A stretch of 64,000 nucleotides of DNA from Dendrocalamus latiflorus (Eukaryota; Streptophyta; Magnoliopsida; Poales; Poaceae): the NCBI GenBank assembly GCA_017311315.1, contig CM029610.1, positions 41,370,870-41,434,869 of the forward strand, given 5' to 3'. The notes below the pieces were generated by a model. That model made no database searches. It saw nothing but the letters and a program-made list of their open reading frames with translations, and was not told the origin of the DNA. How positions within the stretch are numbered: position 1 is the first letter of the stretch; each line of letters begins with the position of its first letter. This document shows positions 35,201-45,938 of the stretch, in pieces. The position numbers and the translations under genes were made by a program.

Positions 35201-35959
35201 GACTGCACGGGCAGGCTTTCGCGCCGCGCACGCGAAGGGACGTGTCGGGGCAGCGGGGAAGCAGCGGGATCGGGCATGCGCGCCACGGGGAGAAAAGGCG
35301 CCGAGCGGGGCAGAGCCGGGAGAAGGCCGGGGAGGAAGAAAGAAGAAGAGAGAGAACGGGGCGGGGCCGCGGGTCCACAGCAGAGAGTCGGGGGTGCGAG
35401 AGGAAGGGGGCCCGCGGCGCAGCGGCAGTAGAGAGGGGAGGCACGGGCGGGTGCTCGGGCCCGCGGGGCCAGAGAGAGGAGGCGGCACTCGGGCCACGCG
35501 GCGGCAGGGGAGGCGCGGCCGGGGCGCGGGTGGAGGTGAGCTGGCGCGCGGGAAGGGTGGGGGCCGGCTGTCAGCGGGGAGGCGCGGGGTGGAGCGCGTC
35601 CACGGGCACAGAGAGGAGGTGAGGGCGAGCTGGCGGCCGGCTGGGCTGGCTGGTGGAGGAGCGGAGTGAGGGGGTTGGGCTGGGCCGGCTGGCCTGGCCT
35701 GACCTCCTCGCTTCTTTTTTTTGTTTATTTGTTGTATGCATATACATATGTGTGCGTGTGTATATAGGTAATTTCCTACATTGTTATTTGCTGGCTTATT
35801 TGTGTTGTTTTTATTTTCTAGTAATATCTTCAATGTTTGGAACCTTTACCAAAATTTAGGGAAGTCCCAAGGAAATTCCAATTTTTAAGAAAATACATTG
35901 CCAAATAACTCAGAAGCTCCACACTTTCAAACTTCAAATTTTTGGGGTGTTACATTTCC

Positions 35960-36701
35960 TCAGGTGCTTGTGTGCTATTTGTCGTTAGGAAACATTCTGG
36001 ATATTTTTGGGTTACTTTTGCACAATATTTCTGCAGTGAACTCTTGTTTTAACAAATTTATGTGTATCATTAAAATCTGTACATTTAAGCTGCGTTTTCT
36101 AAATTACCAGCTCATTTTTGCAGTTTGCTGGGGATTCGACGCAGAGACCATGGATGCATTTGATTATTTGAAGAGCTGAGGAATCTCGTGCATGTCAGAA
36201 ACAGACCTGCAACCAAGAAGCCAAGTGAGGCAATGCTGGACTTCTGTCTTCTGAAATCTGAACGCAATATGTCAGTGCTTCTTTTCAATTTCAAGATCTT
36301 GATGACTTGATGTGCGCAAACTTCTCTGCGGTTTCAGAGATCAGGCACTGTCTTTGGCTCTCTGCTTCAGGCCTTCAGCTGTCCGTTCATTGATCCAGAG
36401 ATGAATATCTGCAGCCTGCAGGTCAGCAGCCGCTAATTCTATTGACTATTGAGGGCTTGTGCCTTGACGCCATCAGCAGGTAATCACTAATCATTCATTG
36501 ATTTCATTCGGTGGTATTCCCTTATCTAATCAGTAATCACTATCTAAATTTTCCTTTACAATTTTAGATGATATGAAGAAGAGAAAGACAATTCATAGTT
36601 TTTTAAGCCTGTTGGATCGGTAAATCCGGCATGGTTCATTAGTTCTACTCTACTTATTGTCCATATTGCCCCCCTATATTCAATTCCTGGCTCCGCCCCT
36701 G
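35960..36701 (+). other. Right arm of the outer hAT element
   Basis: This is the hAT element's own sequence beyond the LTR insertion. It contains CATGGATGCATTTG near 36149 and several exon-like patches. An acceptor-like ACAATTTTAG at about 36558-36567 is followed by ATGATATGAAGAAGAGAAAG. The reading frame starting at ATG 36573 is broken by a one-base slip in a T-run and by a TAA shortly after. The subterminal CCAGGAATTGAAT (minus) is common next to such termini. Confidence 0.5.
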
Positions 36702-36709
36702 GTAACATC

Positions 36710-37559
36710 AGCCCTCCGCACCTAGCCAAGCCGAGCCAACAACAAAGACTTGCATAGCCCAACCTCTCAGATCAGCAGCAGCTCGCACGGATAAGCAGGA
36801 GGTGGCTGATTTGTTCAAGCTTCAGCCTAGGTACTAGGTAGGAGGTGTCTAGTGACCTTGCACAGTTGCCCTTTGGCCTTTGCAGTGCTGCGTAGCACTA
36901 ATTGCTTCACCCATGGTGCCGACCGAAGCCATCGCCCAGCGTACAGCTGCCGAATCAGAGCGAGAGAAGGAGACGTCACCCTACACATTGCAAGAGAACT
37001 CTCTTGCGAGGAGGCGGAGTCACGGTAGCCCTCCGGTGTGAGCACGTGACAAGGAGCTACGGTGGTGAGCTGCAAGGAGTTGCAGCTTGTGGCCAATGCC
37101 CGAAGGTCAAGTTGATCCCCAGTCATCCATTCCCCAAATCCTACAATCCTATTTGGCTATTTTGGTATTAGTGATTGGAGGCCAGACCAGAAATCCCAAA
37201 TCCCCTTTTGAACTTAATTCGAATTTGAAAATTAATCTAGAATATTGGAATAGATTATTCATTAACTTGTTAGTTCATACTTGTAAACTTGTAATAACAC
37301 ATTTGCTCTGTCGGTTCTATCACTTAGCTAGAGTTAGATAGGGAGATAGACTTAGTCATTTTGACTTTGGCTTTGCTATTGATTCAAATTCTTAAATTTC
37401 AAAATGAGAAGATTTGTGGTAGATAAGGAAACTCTAGAAAGCGATGGAACTCCTAGAAATATAACTTTACCACAAAGCACAAACTGCATAGTAGCAACAA
37501 GAAATTTGCTACATATTAGCTATATTTAGACTTGCCTAAGTTAGAATTTTGTCATATGT
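36710..37559. other. Unassigned intergenic DNA right of the nested hAT element
   Basis: A GC-richer stretch (36710-37120) and then AT-rich DNA. GTTGATCCC and CCAATGCCC near 37095-37120 have an LTR/primer-site flavour, but no element boundary can be supported. No gene found. Confidence 0.35.
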
Positions 37560-38110
37560 TTGCCACTGTATGATGATATGTATGGTGAATCCCGGTCATT
37601 TTTGTCCTTATTCCACCACTGTGTGGTGTCCTTCCTGTTATGAGTTTTTAGTTGTCATGTGTTGTCAAATCTTGCTCCCGTCTTCTTGTGGACTCGTGGT
37701 ACACTATATCAAATTTGACATTTTGTAATGAAGCCAAATTATCAAGAAATATCATATTTTATCATAAAAAGTATTTTGTGAAAAAAAATATTGGTGTCAT
37801 AACGATTGTCATATATGTGCCATCGCTAAAAGTACCTTATGACGAAATTTTTGCATAAGGTCATAAAACTGGTGGTTCGGCAGCCGGCTCAGGCAACTCG
37901 AATATATGACAAAATTTTAATCGTTGTGAATATATGTCCATTTTGTGATAGAAAAATTTGTCATTCCTTGTTCACTTTGTTTGTCATAAATGAGCCGGTT
38001 ACCAACTCCCTACAATAAATTTTGTGACAAATACAATCGTCATTGGAGATATGATTTTCACAAATAGATATAAATAAATAATTCACAAATATTTTTCTTT
38101 CTCAAAATGA
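37560..38110. repeat. Subterminal-repeat-like region, possibly of a CACTA element
   Basis: Short words recur in both orientations: TTGTCATA, TATGACGAAAT, TATGACAAAAT, TTTGTGACAAATA and ATTTGTCAT. CCTACAATAAATTTTGTGAC near 38011 resembles the usual start of grass CACTA elements (CACTACAA..), with changes. No 3-base duplication or partner end was found. Confidence 0.3.
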
Positions 38111-40290
38111 ATTTCATCATAAAGTTATATCTAGGAGGCATCATATAAAAGCTTCAAACGGGAAAGTTTTCAATTATATTTCTTATTTTGCATTTAGAAA
38201 AGTGTTCATACATATTCCATCCGTACATGAATACACAATCTTTGAACAGAACACACTTTCTAGCATTCATAAACTAACAAAAGAAACTTGTCGACAAAGA
38301 GGCCAAATAGTCATCAGCTCTATGATTAGTTTCCTTGTCGACACGTGTAAACTGCCAAGACAAAATTTCTCGTTAGCGAGCCCACGTTCACGTAGCAATA
38401 GTTGTATGCATTTGGCACTGAAGTGAATTAATGCTGACTGTTCATAATCAGTTGAACACAGCAGGAGACAGTGCTAAACTGTAAAATGTAGTGGGGCTTG
38501 ATTCAGACCCAGTCAAACCCACACACTGGGTAATCAGGTCTTGTGACCCTCGACCAAGCCCAGTGCGACTCCGCGTGTTATTATTATAAGAGCATGGCAT
38601 CAGGTAACAGAATATTATTTCAAAAAACACCATCTTATTTAGTAATAGACCATACCAGAGTTACATAGTAAAATAATAACCAGAGACGATATAAGTTTAT
38701 TACAATACTATTGCCACGCAAAGCTAAAGTTTTTAATACACTGCTTCCTGATTAACAATAATCCTACAGAACTATTATAAAAGTTCTATCGTAAGATCTA
38801 ATTATACAAGTATTAGATACATAAAAGAGATACGGATTATTTATATACCCTAACTCTTGGAGATGGAGCCCTAAATGTCGCCTACTTGTCCCAACCGTCG
38901 AATAAGGTGTCCATCTCACTCTGGTCCTTGATATGATCATCCTCGTCCCACGTGGCATCCTTTGGGCTTGTAAAACCCATGTCCAACCCGAGATATCGCC
39001 GGCTAGACTGGGATTTAACAAATGAATTTAGTAGCAATGATGAATACAACATTACTCAGCAAACATTAATAGCAAATATGCAATTGTATGACTCATCTCT
39101 TCATACTCAGTTATCATATTCCATCTCTTCTTCAATAATAAAATAGATTATTAAGTTAAAAAAGAATTTACATATATTAGTATTCTAAATACTACTATTC
39201 ACCACGGTAAAGAGAAAGAACCCCAATCGGTCTTCATAGCCTTCGATCCAGGAGATGGGCACAATGCAAGATTTGATTACCACTACATAGGCTTGTCTCA
39301 CTTTATCTAGAGCTACTATGAGCTCTTTGTAACTGGGTCATCCATATTTTCTTAGATATAGCGCCAAGTTAGAGTATAAAATGTTTTTCCTAGTTTCACT
39401 ACTATATCTTCATTTAGCTATTCATAGTCATTGGTTCAGGACAGTTTCGTATCCTCACCCGACTATTAAATAGTCGTTGGCCGAACCGAACTCACTTTCA
39501 CCCGACACTTCACTATGCTAAATCTAGATGCTAGGCTTATCCTTTATCGCCCTAAGACTAGTTGAGACTTCATTGGTGAAATCACCTAGATAATCTACGT
39601 AACCATTGTAGAATCCACAATAACGTTGTAGAGTATCATGTTCTGCTCATCAAACGAGAATGTAGTTGACATAAGAACATATGGCTCTATACCCGAGTGA
39701 GAGTTGTTCAATCCTTATATTATAACCATATGTAGATGGCCTCACCTCTACCACTATCTTTTCTTTTCTATGCACCCTCCACCTACCTATTATTTATTTG
39801 TAGGACAGTAGCTCCTCCAACTGTTTATCCTGCCATATACATCATCATTAACATCAAGCATATACTCATCATCATTAACATAATGCATGTGATTTCTTTC
39901 AAAATTTATTTTATGCGGAGAATGACATTAATCTAGCATAAAAAATAACTTTTATGTGAAATTACTCTAATCAAAATAATCAAAGGCATGCTTGCCTAAA
40001 AATTGGTAGCGGCTCCCGGTTTCAGGTACGTTAAGGCAATATCATTTCCCTCAATTCAGTTCGTCACCTGCATTTAGTGTGTAGGCTATGATTTAAATTA
40101 TGGAAATATAACATACACTTCATCGATGTGATTCAATGGCGAGTCTTTGGTCCATTAAGCCGGTCGTGGTATTTTATAATTGAGTTTTATCTTGTACTTG
40201 TCTTTTGTTGTTATCTTACTGATGTTAGAATATGTGGGCTTATCGATTTAGTGTATTCGATAGTTTGTTGTTTTTGGCTAGATACTGACT
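38111..40290. other. Decayed repeat DNA without recognisable genes
   Basis: AT-rich, with frames under 110 codons. The part 38860-39690 has the style of a degenerate gypsy LTR or untranslated region (GATATCGCCGG, CCCGACTATTAAATAGTCG). An imperfect inverted repeat, CCGACTATT/AATAGTCG, lies near 39458. Nothing further can be supported. Confidence 0.35.
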
Positions 40291-40390
40291 ATGTATGATT
40301 ATGTATGTATGTATGTATGTATGTGTATATGTTTACCTATATACCCATATACACTCCTGTATGTGTGTTTGTATATGTGTGTGTGCTTAT
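40291..40390. repeat. TATG-type microsatellite
   Basis: Tandem TATG units at about 40301-40326 continue into degenerate TGTATATG and TGTGTG repeats. Confidence 0.85.
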
Positions 40391-42057
40391 AACCTGGCCA
40401 ACCTGTTAGCTTTGGCCCATCGCCAGCATGCCAACCTTTTTTATCTCTCTCCCAATCTCTCTACACCTGGTCGCCTCTTCTCACTTGGTTCATTTCCCCT
40501 GCTGCCATACGCTGCTACTTCTCTCTCTGCTCCCATGTGCTATCTCCTACTCTCGGATGCACTCAGGTCACCACACCATTGGGGCCTAGCGATGTCATTA
40601 GCTCTGCCCACGTCTCTCCCTCTCTCGTCCTTCGTCTTTATGTGCTACTTCCCCTTCTCTTGGGCCACCACCACCCGAGGCGCCACCAGCTCCAACGCTA
40701 GCCATGGCGACACTGACAAGCCTCTGCTACCCGGATCCACCTACGCCGTTGCCGCTATCCATGGATCCCCATTCGCCCCGCCTACCTCCGGCCGGATCAG
40801 CCATGGCAATGACGGTGTTCATTGCCGGCCACCGGGATCTTAACCGTCGGGCTTCTACACCCCTTATTACCCCCGATCTAATCTTCTACGCCCTCTTCTA
40901 CTTGGTTTATACTTTGATTTATGCGGATTTTGCTTTTGATTTATTTGTGTTTTGGGGAAGGTTTGCACTCGAGGTAGACGCATCGTGACAGGGCTTGGGA
41001 CCTCCTCATGAACTAAGGAGCATGCGGGTGGTCGCTGGGTACGCATGGCCAACCAATCATGGTGCGCCTCACTGCTGTGAGCCAGGAACGCCGCATCTAG
41101 CAAACTCGATAAGCCACTACTCCCTCCCTTAGACTTGGTTCTACTCCATGGATGCCTACCCACGGTCTTAGTGTGGAGATGTGGATTGCGATGATAGTGA
41201 TGGAAATCAGATGAATGTGGGGGGGCATCTTGCTCGATTTGGTTGGGGTTGGGGGGTCTTTAGTGATGGTGATTCCCCCCACGCACTCTGATTTTGGTTT
41301 GCCTCCTCCTTGGTTCTCTCACGCTCTAGCTCAGTCCCTTCTCCTCCTCCCTCGATCTGGCCACAGCGAGGCTCAGTGGTCCCTCCTCTTGGTCCTCGGC
41401 TTTGGTGGTATTGATTTTGGGGCAATGAGGTGGGGATGGAGATGGAGATGGCTTGCTTAGTCTCCTATCTATGTTGGTCGTGGAATAGAATGTGTTCTCT
41501 CTCTCTCAGTGCCTCGCTGGTCCTTATGTCTTCTGCTCATGTATCATATGGGTTGGGCTGTGAACTCACAACTGTGGGATTGTGGATTGTTGTGTACTCT
41601 GGTAAACTATTTTTACTAGGGCTGACTGGCGGTGAAAATATGCTCAGAATTGATTCAGGTTTATTTTTCCTGGCGAATGATGATACCTGATTTAATGAGA
41701 GGTGCTGACCGGTTTCAGACGGTCTTGGTATCTCGATGAACAAAAAGAACAGATACTATAAGATCTACAAGTCTAATGGCAATATTGTAATTAACTTTTA
41801 TTTTCTTTTGCTTGAGTTGTTGCCTTTTCTTCTCTTCTCTTTTTTATGCAATTTAAGAAAAATATACAATTCCTCTTGTAAGTAGTGATGTTGTAATTCT
41901 GATATTAATGTATTCCTATATGTACTATGGTGAAAATTGTTGTTGTGAATTCTGATGATTATTTACTCATGTGTTATTGGTTTAGCATTACTGCAGTATC
42001 TCAATCACTGATGTATTATTGGTGGACATTGAACTTGTATAATACTTTTTGTATAAT
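40391..42057. other. Intergenic DNA with pyrimidine-rich and mixed segments
   Basis: 40400-40900 is CT-rich with a 182-codon open frame of low complexity (Ser/Leu/Pro-rich). 41200-41460 is GC-richer with GGGGTTGGGG and GGAGATGGAG runs. Neither shows a known domain, convincing splice structure or terminal repeats. It could be a transduplicated gene fragment, but that is not shown. Confidence 0.35.
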
Positions 42058-42477
42058 GACGCTGAAATGGGACACCAGGGTGCCCGGGCACCAAGCCTCC
42101 CTGCCTTTGGATTGCTTTTAGATGCGTGCAAGTGTAATGATATATAATATCAGGATGGAAAGTCTTAATTATGGATGGAAAGTCTCAATCATGGATGAAA
42201 AGTCTTAATCATGGAACTTGGGCACCATGGTGCCCCTGTTATTTATACTATATATATATAGGACGCAGAAATAGGGCACCATCGTGTCTGGGCACCAAGC
42301 CTTCCTGTCTTTGGATTGCTTTTAGATGCGTGCAAGTGTAATGATATATAATATATCACGTAAATCCGTTAACATTCATTAATTCGAAAATGCATCGATT
42401 TGAAAAAGAATTCATTGATTTAGCATGCTGAATCAATCATGGAGTCTGGGCACCATGGTACCCCTGTTATTTATACT
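42058..42477. mobile_element. Two tandem palindromic MITE-like units
   Basis: Two copies start GACGC(TG/A)..AAAT..GGG(A/C)ACCA at 42058 and 42262 (period 204) and end GGGCACCATGGTRCCCC TGTTATTTATACT at about 42250 and 42476. Each has complementary ends around GGGCACCA/TGGTGCCC. A shared core runs through CTTTGGATTGC, AGATGCGTGCAAG and TAATGATATATAATAT. The middles then differ: copy 1 has four GGATGGAAAGTCTTAAT-like repeats, copy 2 has different sequence. No target duplication is certain. Confidence 0.65.
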
Positions 42478-42500
42478 GTATGTATGTATGTATGCATATG

Positions 42501-42532
<32 letters not shown>

Positions 42533-42592
42533 TGTATGTATGTATGTATGTATGTATGTATATGTATATGTGTATGTACGTATGTATTATAG
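42478..42592. repeat. Long TATG microsatellite
   Basis: An almost uninterrupted TATG run (about 42503-42560) with degenerate TATATG flanks, beginning directly at the end of the second palindromic unit. Confidence 0.92.
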
Positions 42593-42646
42593 ATTTGTTG
42601 TTTTCTCTTTTTTTTGTCTAAATTTGATATTTTGGTGACTGATATA

Positions 42647-43421
42647 TAGGGCCGGCTCTGGGGGTAGGCCGGAGGGGCGCCGGCCTTGGGCCCCGGGCCA
42701 GGGAGGGCCCACCACCCCCCGCGCCAGACTACGGGCTACGGCCAGAGCCCAGTTCCCAGAAGGCAGAAGCCTGCATGGCTGCATGCGTGCGTGCCGGGCT
42801 GCGGGCTGGCTTTGAGTTTTATGATTGAGCATTTGAGCCATGCATACACGTTTAACGTTTTGTGATCGCGACGCTTCAACTAACGTCGTAACGCGGAACG
42901 CCTCGACGCTTCGACTAACGCCAGAAGAACGCCGCGCCGTCGCACCGATTCGCCGAAGTGCCGAACGTGAAGTCGTGAACTCCGTCCGCGGGTCGCGGCT
43001 TCGACAGTTCGACGTGATCGTCTCCTGCGCGTTGCGCCGAAATCGTGGCCGTGAGGCCGTCGCAGCCTGAGACTCCAATACGGCAATACTCCATCCGTGA
43101 TCGCCATCGGTGATCCGTCCATCCGTAATCCGTTCTGCTCTGCTGCCTCACGCATCAAGAAGTGCTAAAAGAAGTTCCTTTTTATGAAAGACATTGGATA
43201 TTTGTCGCTCCTATTTAAGGTAAATTAATTCTTACTAGTTACATTTGGTTTATGAACTAGTTAGTACCTAATTAGTTTATCATGTTAGAACTATTGATTT
43301 GTGTCACTTTAGACAATATAAAATTTAAACTGCATATTTTATAAGTAGAAAAAAAATTATAGTAAAGGACCCATAGAGCCGAATTCGCCCTAGGGCCCTT
43401 GAAAACGTTGAGCCGGCCCTG
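42647..43421. mobile_element. Short non-autonomous hAT element
   Basis: Termini are TAGGGCCGGCTC at 42647 and the inverse GAGCCGGCCCTG ending at 43421, flanked by a perfect 8-base duplication CTGATATA (42639-42646 and 43422-43429). The 775-base element is GC-rich on the left (42650-43080) and AT-rich on the right. A minus-strand 163-codon frame shows no family similarity. Eight-base duplication and CAGGGCCGGC-type ends place it in hAT. Confidence 0.85.
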
Positions 43422-43429
43422 CTGATATA

Positions 43430-43935
43430 TCCTAATTGTATTGCAATTAGAAGCTTTAATTAATGCTGATTTGCCACGTAATTGTTTCTAGGATGTGATT
43501 AAAAATACAGGTCATTACACCCAGCTCTAAGCCTCTAACTAAGGTTTGGCAAGTTCAAGCCCACCGGCAGTCTCATGGACAAGGTCGAATTTGCTCAGGT
43601 CTAGCTAAAATAGCCTCTCCGTTTGCATGAGCCACCACATCCTTTGTAAGTTATGTCATATATGCCTTCTCTTTCCGGTAAAAGCGCGTACATGCATGTC
43701 CAGTAATGTGCACATGGAAAGGTTTGCTTTGAATTTCAAAATAGGAACCTCTCGTTGTAAATCTCCCGTACCTAAGATAGCGTGTTATTGAAAAAAACAT
43801 ACCTAAGATCAGAACGTTGGTTTATAAAATGGGAACAAAATGTGTAATTTGTGAAGTGCGTCGATGGGTGGCTGCACATGTTGGGCCCAGGGAAACACGT
43901 AAGAGATACTCCAATGTTATTTTTTCAGGGATAGA
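43430..43935. other. Unassigned spacer
   Basis: AT-rich DNA between two small transposons. No coding or structural signal was seen. Confidence 0.4.
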
Positions 43936-44197
43936 CTATTGCACAGGCGACTGAAATTTTTTTATCTTTCAGTCACCTAAAGTTGCACTTTGAATCACCT
44001 GAAGTTGCACATATTTTTTTGGAGGGGGGCTGCAATTTTAGTTGATTGAGAGTGTAATTTCAGGTCACCTGAAGTTGCACTCTGAATCACCTGAAGTTGC
44101 AGATGTTTTTTTTTGGAGGGGGCTACAATTTCAGTTGATTAAGAGTACAATTTCAGGTGACTAAAAGATAAAAAAATTCCAGTCGCCTGTGCAATAG
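43936..44197. mobile_element. Fold-back MITE with long inverted arms
   Basis: CTATTGCACAGGCGACTG at 43936 is repeated inverted as CAGTCGCCTGTGCAATAG ending at 44197, with further complementarity through AATTTTTTTATCTTT and AGTCACCT (about 43 bases per arm). The interior repeats CACCTGAAGTTGCA and CTGAATCACCTGAAG, and GGAGGGGGCT twice. No clear target duplication, so superfamily is undetermined. Confidence 0.75.
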
Positions 44198-44880
44198 CAA
44201 AACTGTATTTTTCAACTCGCAAGATGTGAGCAATTTGGCCCTAAAACGTGCAAGATCGGAACATCCTCTCATTGCATGTAAGAGACACTCCAATGTTTTT
44301 GTGCTTCCTCTTTTACCCCACGGGAAAAAGGTGACTACGCTCTCGCCAATAGTATCCAACTACATATGCTTTTGCCGGACGTCTCTGACGAATTGCACGT
44401 TCCGACCCGAGAATCCGATCGCAGCACATTGGCAGCGACAAACGTACGTAGTGACCATTTGGAATCCTAAAGGGCATGCATCGATTGACGGAGTACACAT
44501 CAAGCAAAGACTACCAGGCGAACACTCCAACCCCTCACCACCTTTGGCTCCTTTTAAAATCAAATGTGTAACTTCTTTTTAAGAACCATCACACCCAACA
44601 ATATGACTACGCAACAGCTTTGGTTTTTTTGTGTGTGTGTTTTTAGCTTTTTGTCTTCTCCAAAAGTTGAAACAAATAAAATAGTTTTTGAATCGAATTC
44701 TTCAAACAGCTTTCTGAATCTAAAATCGTGTACACCTCCGTATCATCTGCTGTCTCGAAAAACACAAATAAAACAACCAACCATAGCCCAAAAAACATCA
44801 ACCGCAGCTCAAAAGAATAAAAGGAACGGCTAAGGCTAGCTACTAATCGTGTGCATGCATGCCGAAATATTGCTGATGAT
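44198..44880. other. Unassigned spacer
   Basis: Mixed DNA without recognisable genes. A GTGTGTGTGTTTTT tract lies at 44628 and an A-rich stretch at 44756-44830. Several 60-120 codon frames overlap on both strands and none has a family. Confidence 0.4.
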
Positions 44881-45660
44881 AAAACATCAACTAAGAGGAA
44901 ACGCCTGCCTTTTGCGGTATGGTGTTAGGTCAAAAGAGGCACCCCGATCGATCTTTCCACGCTAAAACGCCAAACGCAGTAACACACCAACACCAACACC
45001 AACCAAGGACCGGCGGCCCACGTCGACACACCCGAATCCCCCGCGATCTCCCGGCCGGGACGGGGGGTTTTGGGTTTTTCCACAGCCACAGCGCGCGCGT
45101 ATAAGTGGAGGAGAATATCAGACGGTTCGTACGTCTCCCCTCCCGTCCTGTGGTTGGCTTATCGCTCGCACGCGTGGCCGCCATCCGCACTCACGCTCCA
45201 CTCACCCGCGCGGCCTGTCCCGTCGATCGTGACCGTTCCGACGAGGACATCGCCGTCGACCATCCAATGCCCACGACCAGTCACGCCGCGCGTCCACCCC
45301 TACGACTCTAGGGGCAGTAGCGGGCTGCGCACAGAGCCGTGCTTCTTCTCATCTTTCCGCGACTCTGACAAGGGCTCTCTGGACTTGTTAGGGGACAGTA
45401 CCGTAGCACGAGCCACTCAACAGTCGGTGCTATGTCTGTGCCGAGCAACTTGCTCACTGACCGATCGATCGACATGTGCTGGCGCTGCAGCCTCAATCTG
45501 GGATGGATCAGTGTGCAGTGGATGGATCAGCTCCCTTTTTTGAACCTTTTTTCTTTCTGGTCCTGCTCGGGTAGACACCTGCATAGTTCAAGGGATTCTG
45601 GCCTACCGTTCCTCTGCGACAAGTCCCTTTAGTGGTTTAGTGTGTGACACAGTGTGTTCC
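44881..45660 (+). promoter_or_regulatory. GC-rich promoter-like region of an unidentified transcript
   Basis: GC-rich, CpG-containing DNA with a TATA-like GCGCGCGTATAAGTGG at 45090-45105. Downstream are a CCCCTCCCGTCC stretch, GACCGATCGATCG and pyrimidine runs. This looks like a host promoter and leader rather than transposon DNA. No downstream open frame of convincing quality was found. It may be a non-coding transcript or a gene relic. Confidence 0.35.
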
Positions 45661-45938
45661 TTGTCATTCGTTTGAGCTTTTTCGTGGGGGGGGGTACTGT
45701 TGAATGTACCCAAATGTTATTGTCGGTAAGCCGGATATTATGATGGGGGAATATAGGCCATACAACAACGGATGTCAGATATATATGTGTGTATCATTAT
45801 CACTTTATCAGCACTGTGGCATATAGGTGTGTTACATGTGTTACACGACCTATGACCAGGTCTAATATATCCCATTAAAATGAGTGACTCAGATATTTGA
45901 TAAAGCAAGTAACTGCATCGTGCTTTCCAATGCATAAA
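45661..45938. other. Unassigned spacer
   Basis: Starts with a G-run (GGGGGGGGG at about 45686) and is otherwise AT-rich. No gene seen. Confidence 0.4.

Larger units (their letters stand above)
28289..35954. mobile_element. Long LTR unit (solo LTR or LARD-like) inside the hAT element
   Basis: Starts TGTCAGACCC at 28289 and ends GGGGTGTTACA at 35954, flanked by a perfect 5-base duplication TTTCC (28284-28288 and 35955-35959). After subtracting the Harbinger insert and its duplicated TAA, about 5.76 kb remain. No gag or pol word is readable on either strand and no second copy of the TG end was seen, so a very long solo LTR is the favoured reading; a non-autonomous element with large internal domain is possible. 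Subregions: 72-base tandem repeats at 28825-29175, AT-rich 32560-34300, and a GC-rich block 34330-35700 with low-complexity open frames. A CCTGGGTTCGACTCC stretch (minus, near 34357-34371) resembles a tRNA B box. Confidence 0.75.
28124..36701. mobile_element. hAT-type DNA element carrying nested insertions
   Basis: Termini are CAGTGGCGGAG at 28124 and, as the inverse on the right, CTCCGCCCCTG ending at 36701 (10 of 11 bases match). They are flanked by a perfect 8-base duplication, GTAACATC, at 28116-28123 and 36702-36709. Eight-base duplications and CAG..G termini define hAT. Without the nested LTR unit only about 0.9 kb is its own sequence, so it is non-autonomous. The right arm contains a short stretch from ATG 36573 encoding KKRKTI then, after a one-base slip, a family-like SFFKPVGS. 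This recalls the start of plant hAT proteins with a TTF zinc finger but points towards the terminus. Confidence 0.8.

Noticed and set aside
34271..35833. Long minus- and plus-strand frames (up to 252 codons)
   Set aside because: They lie inside the LTR unit bounded by TTTCC duplications and are compositional, with no known domain.
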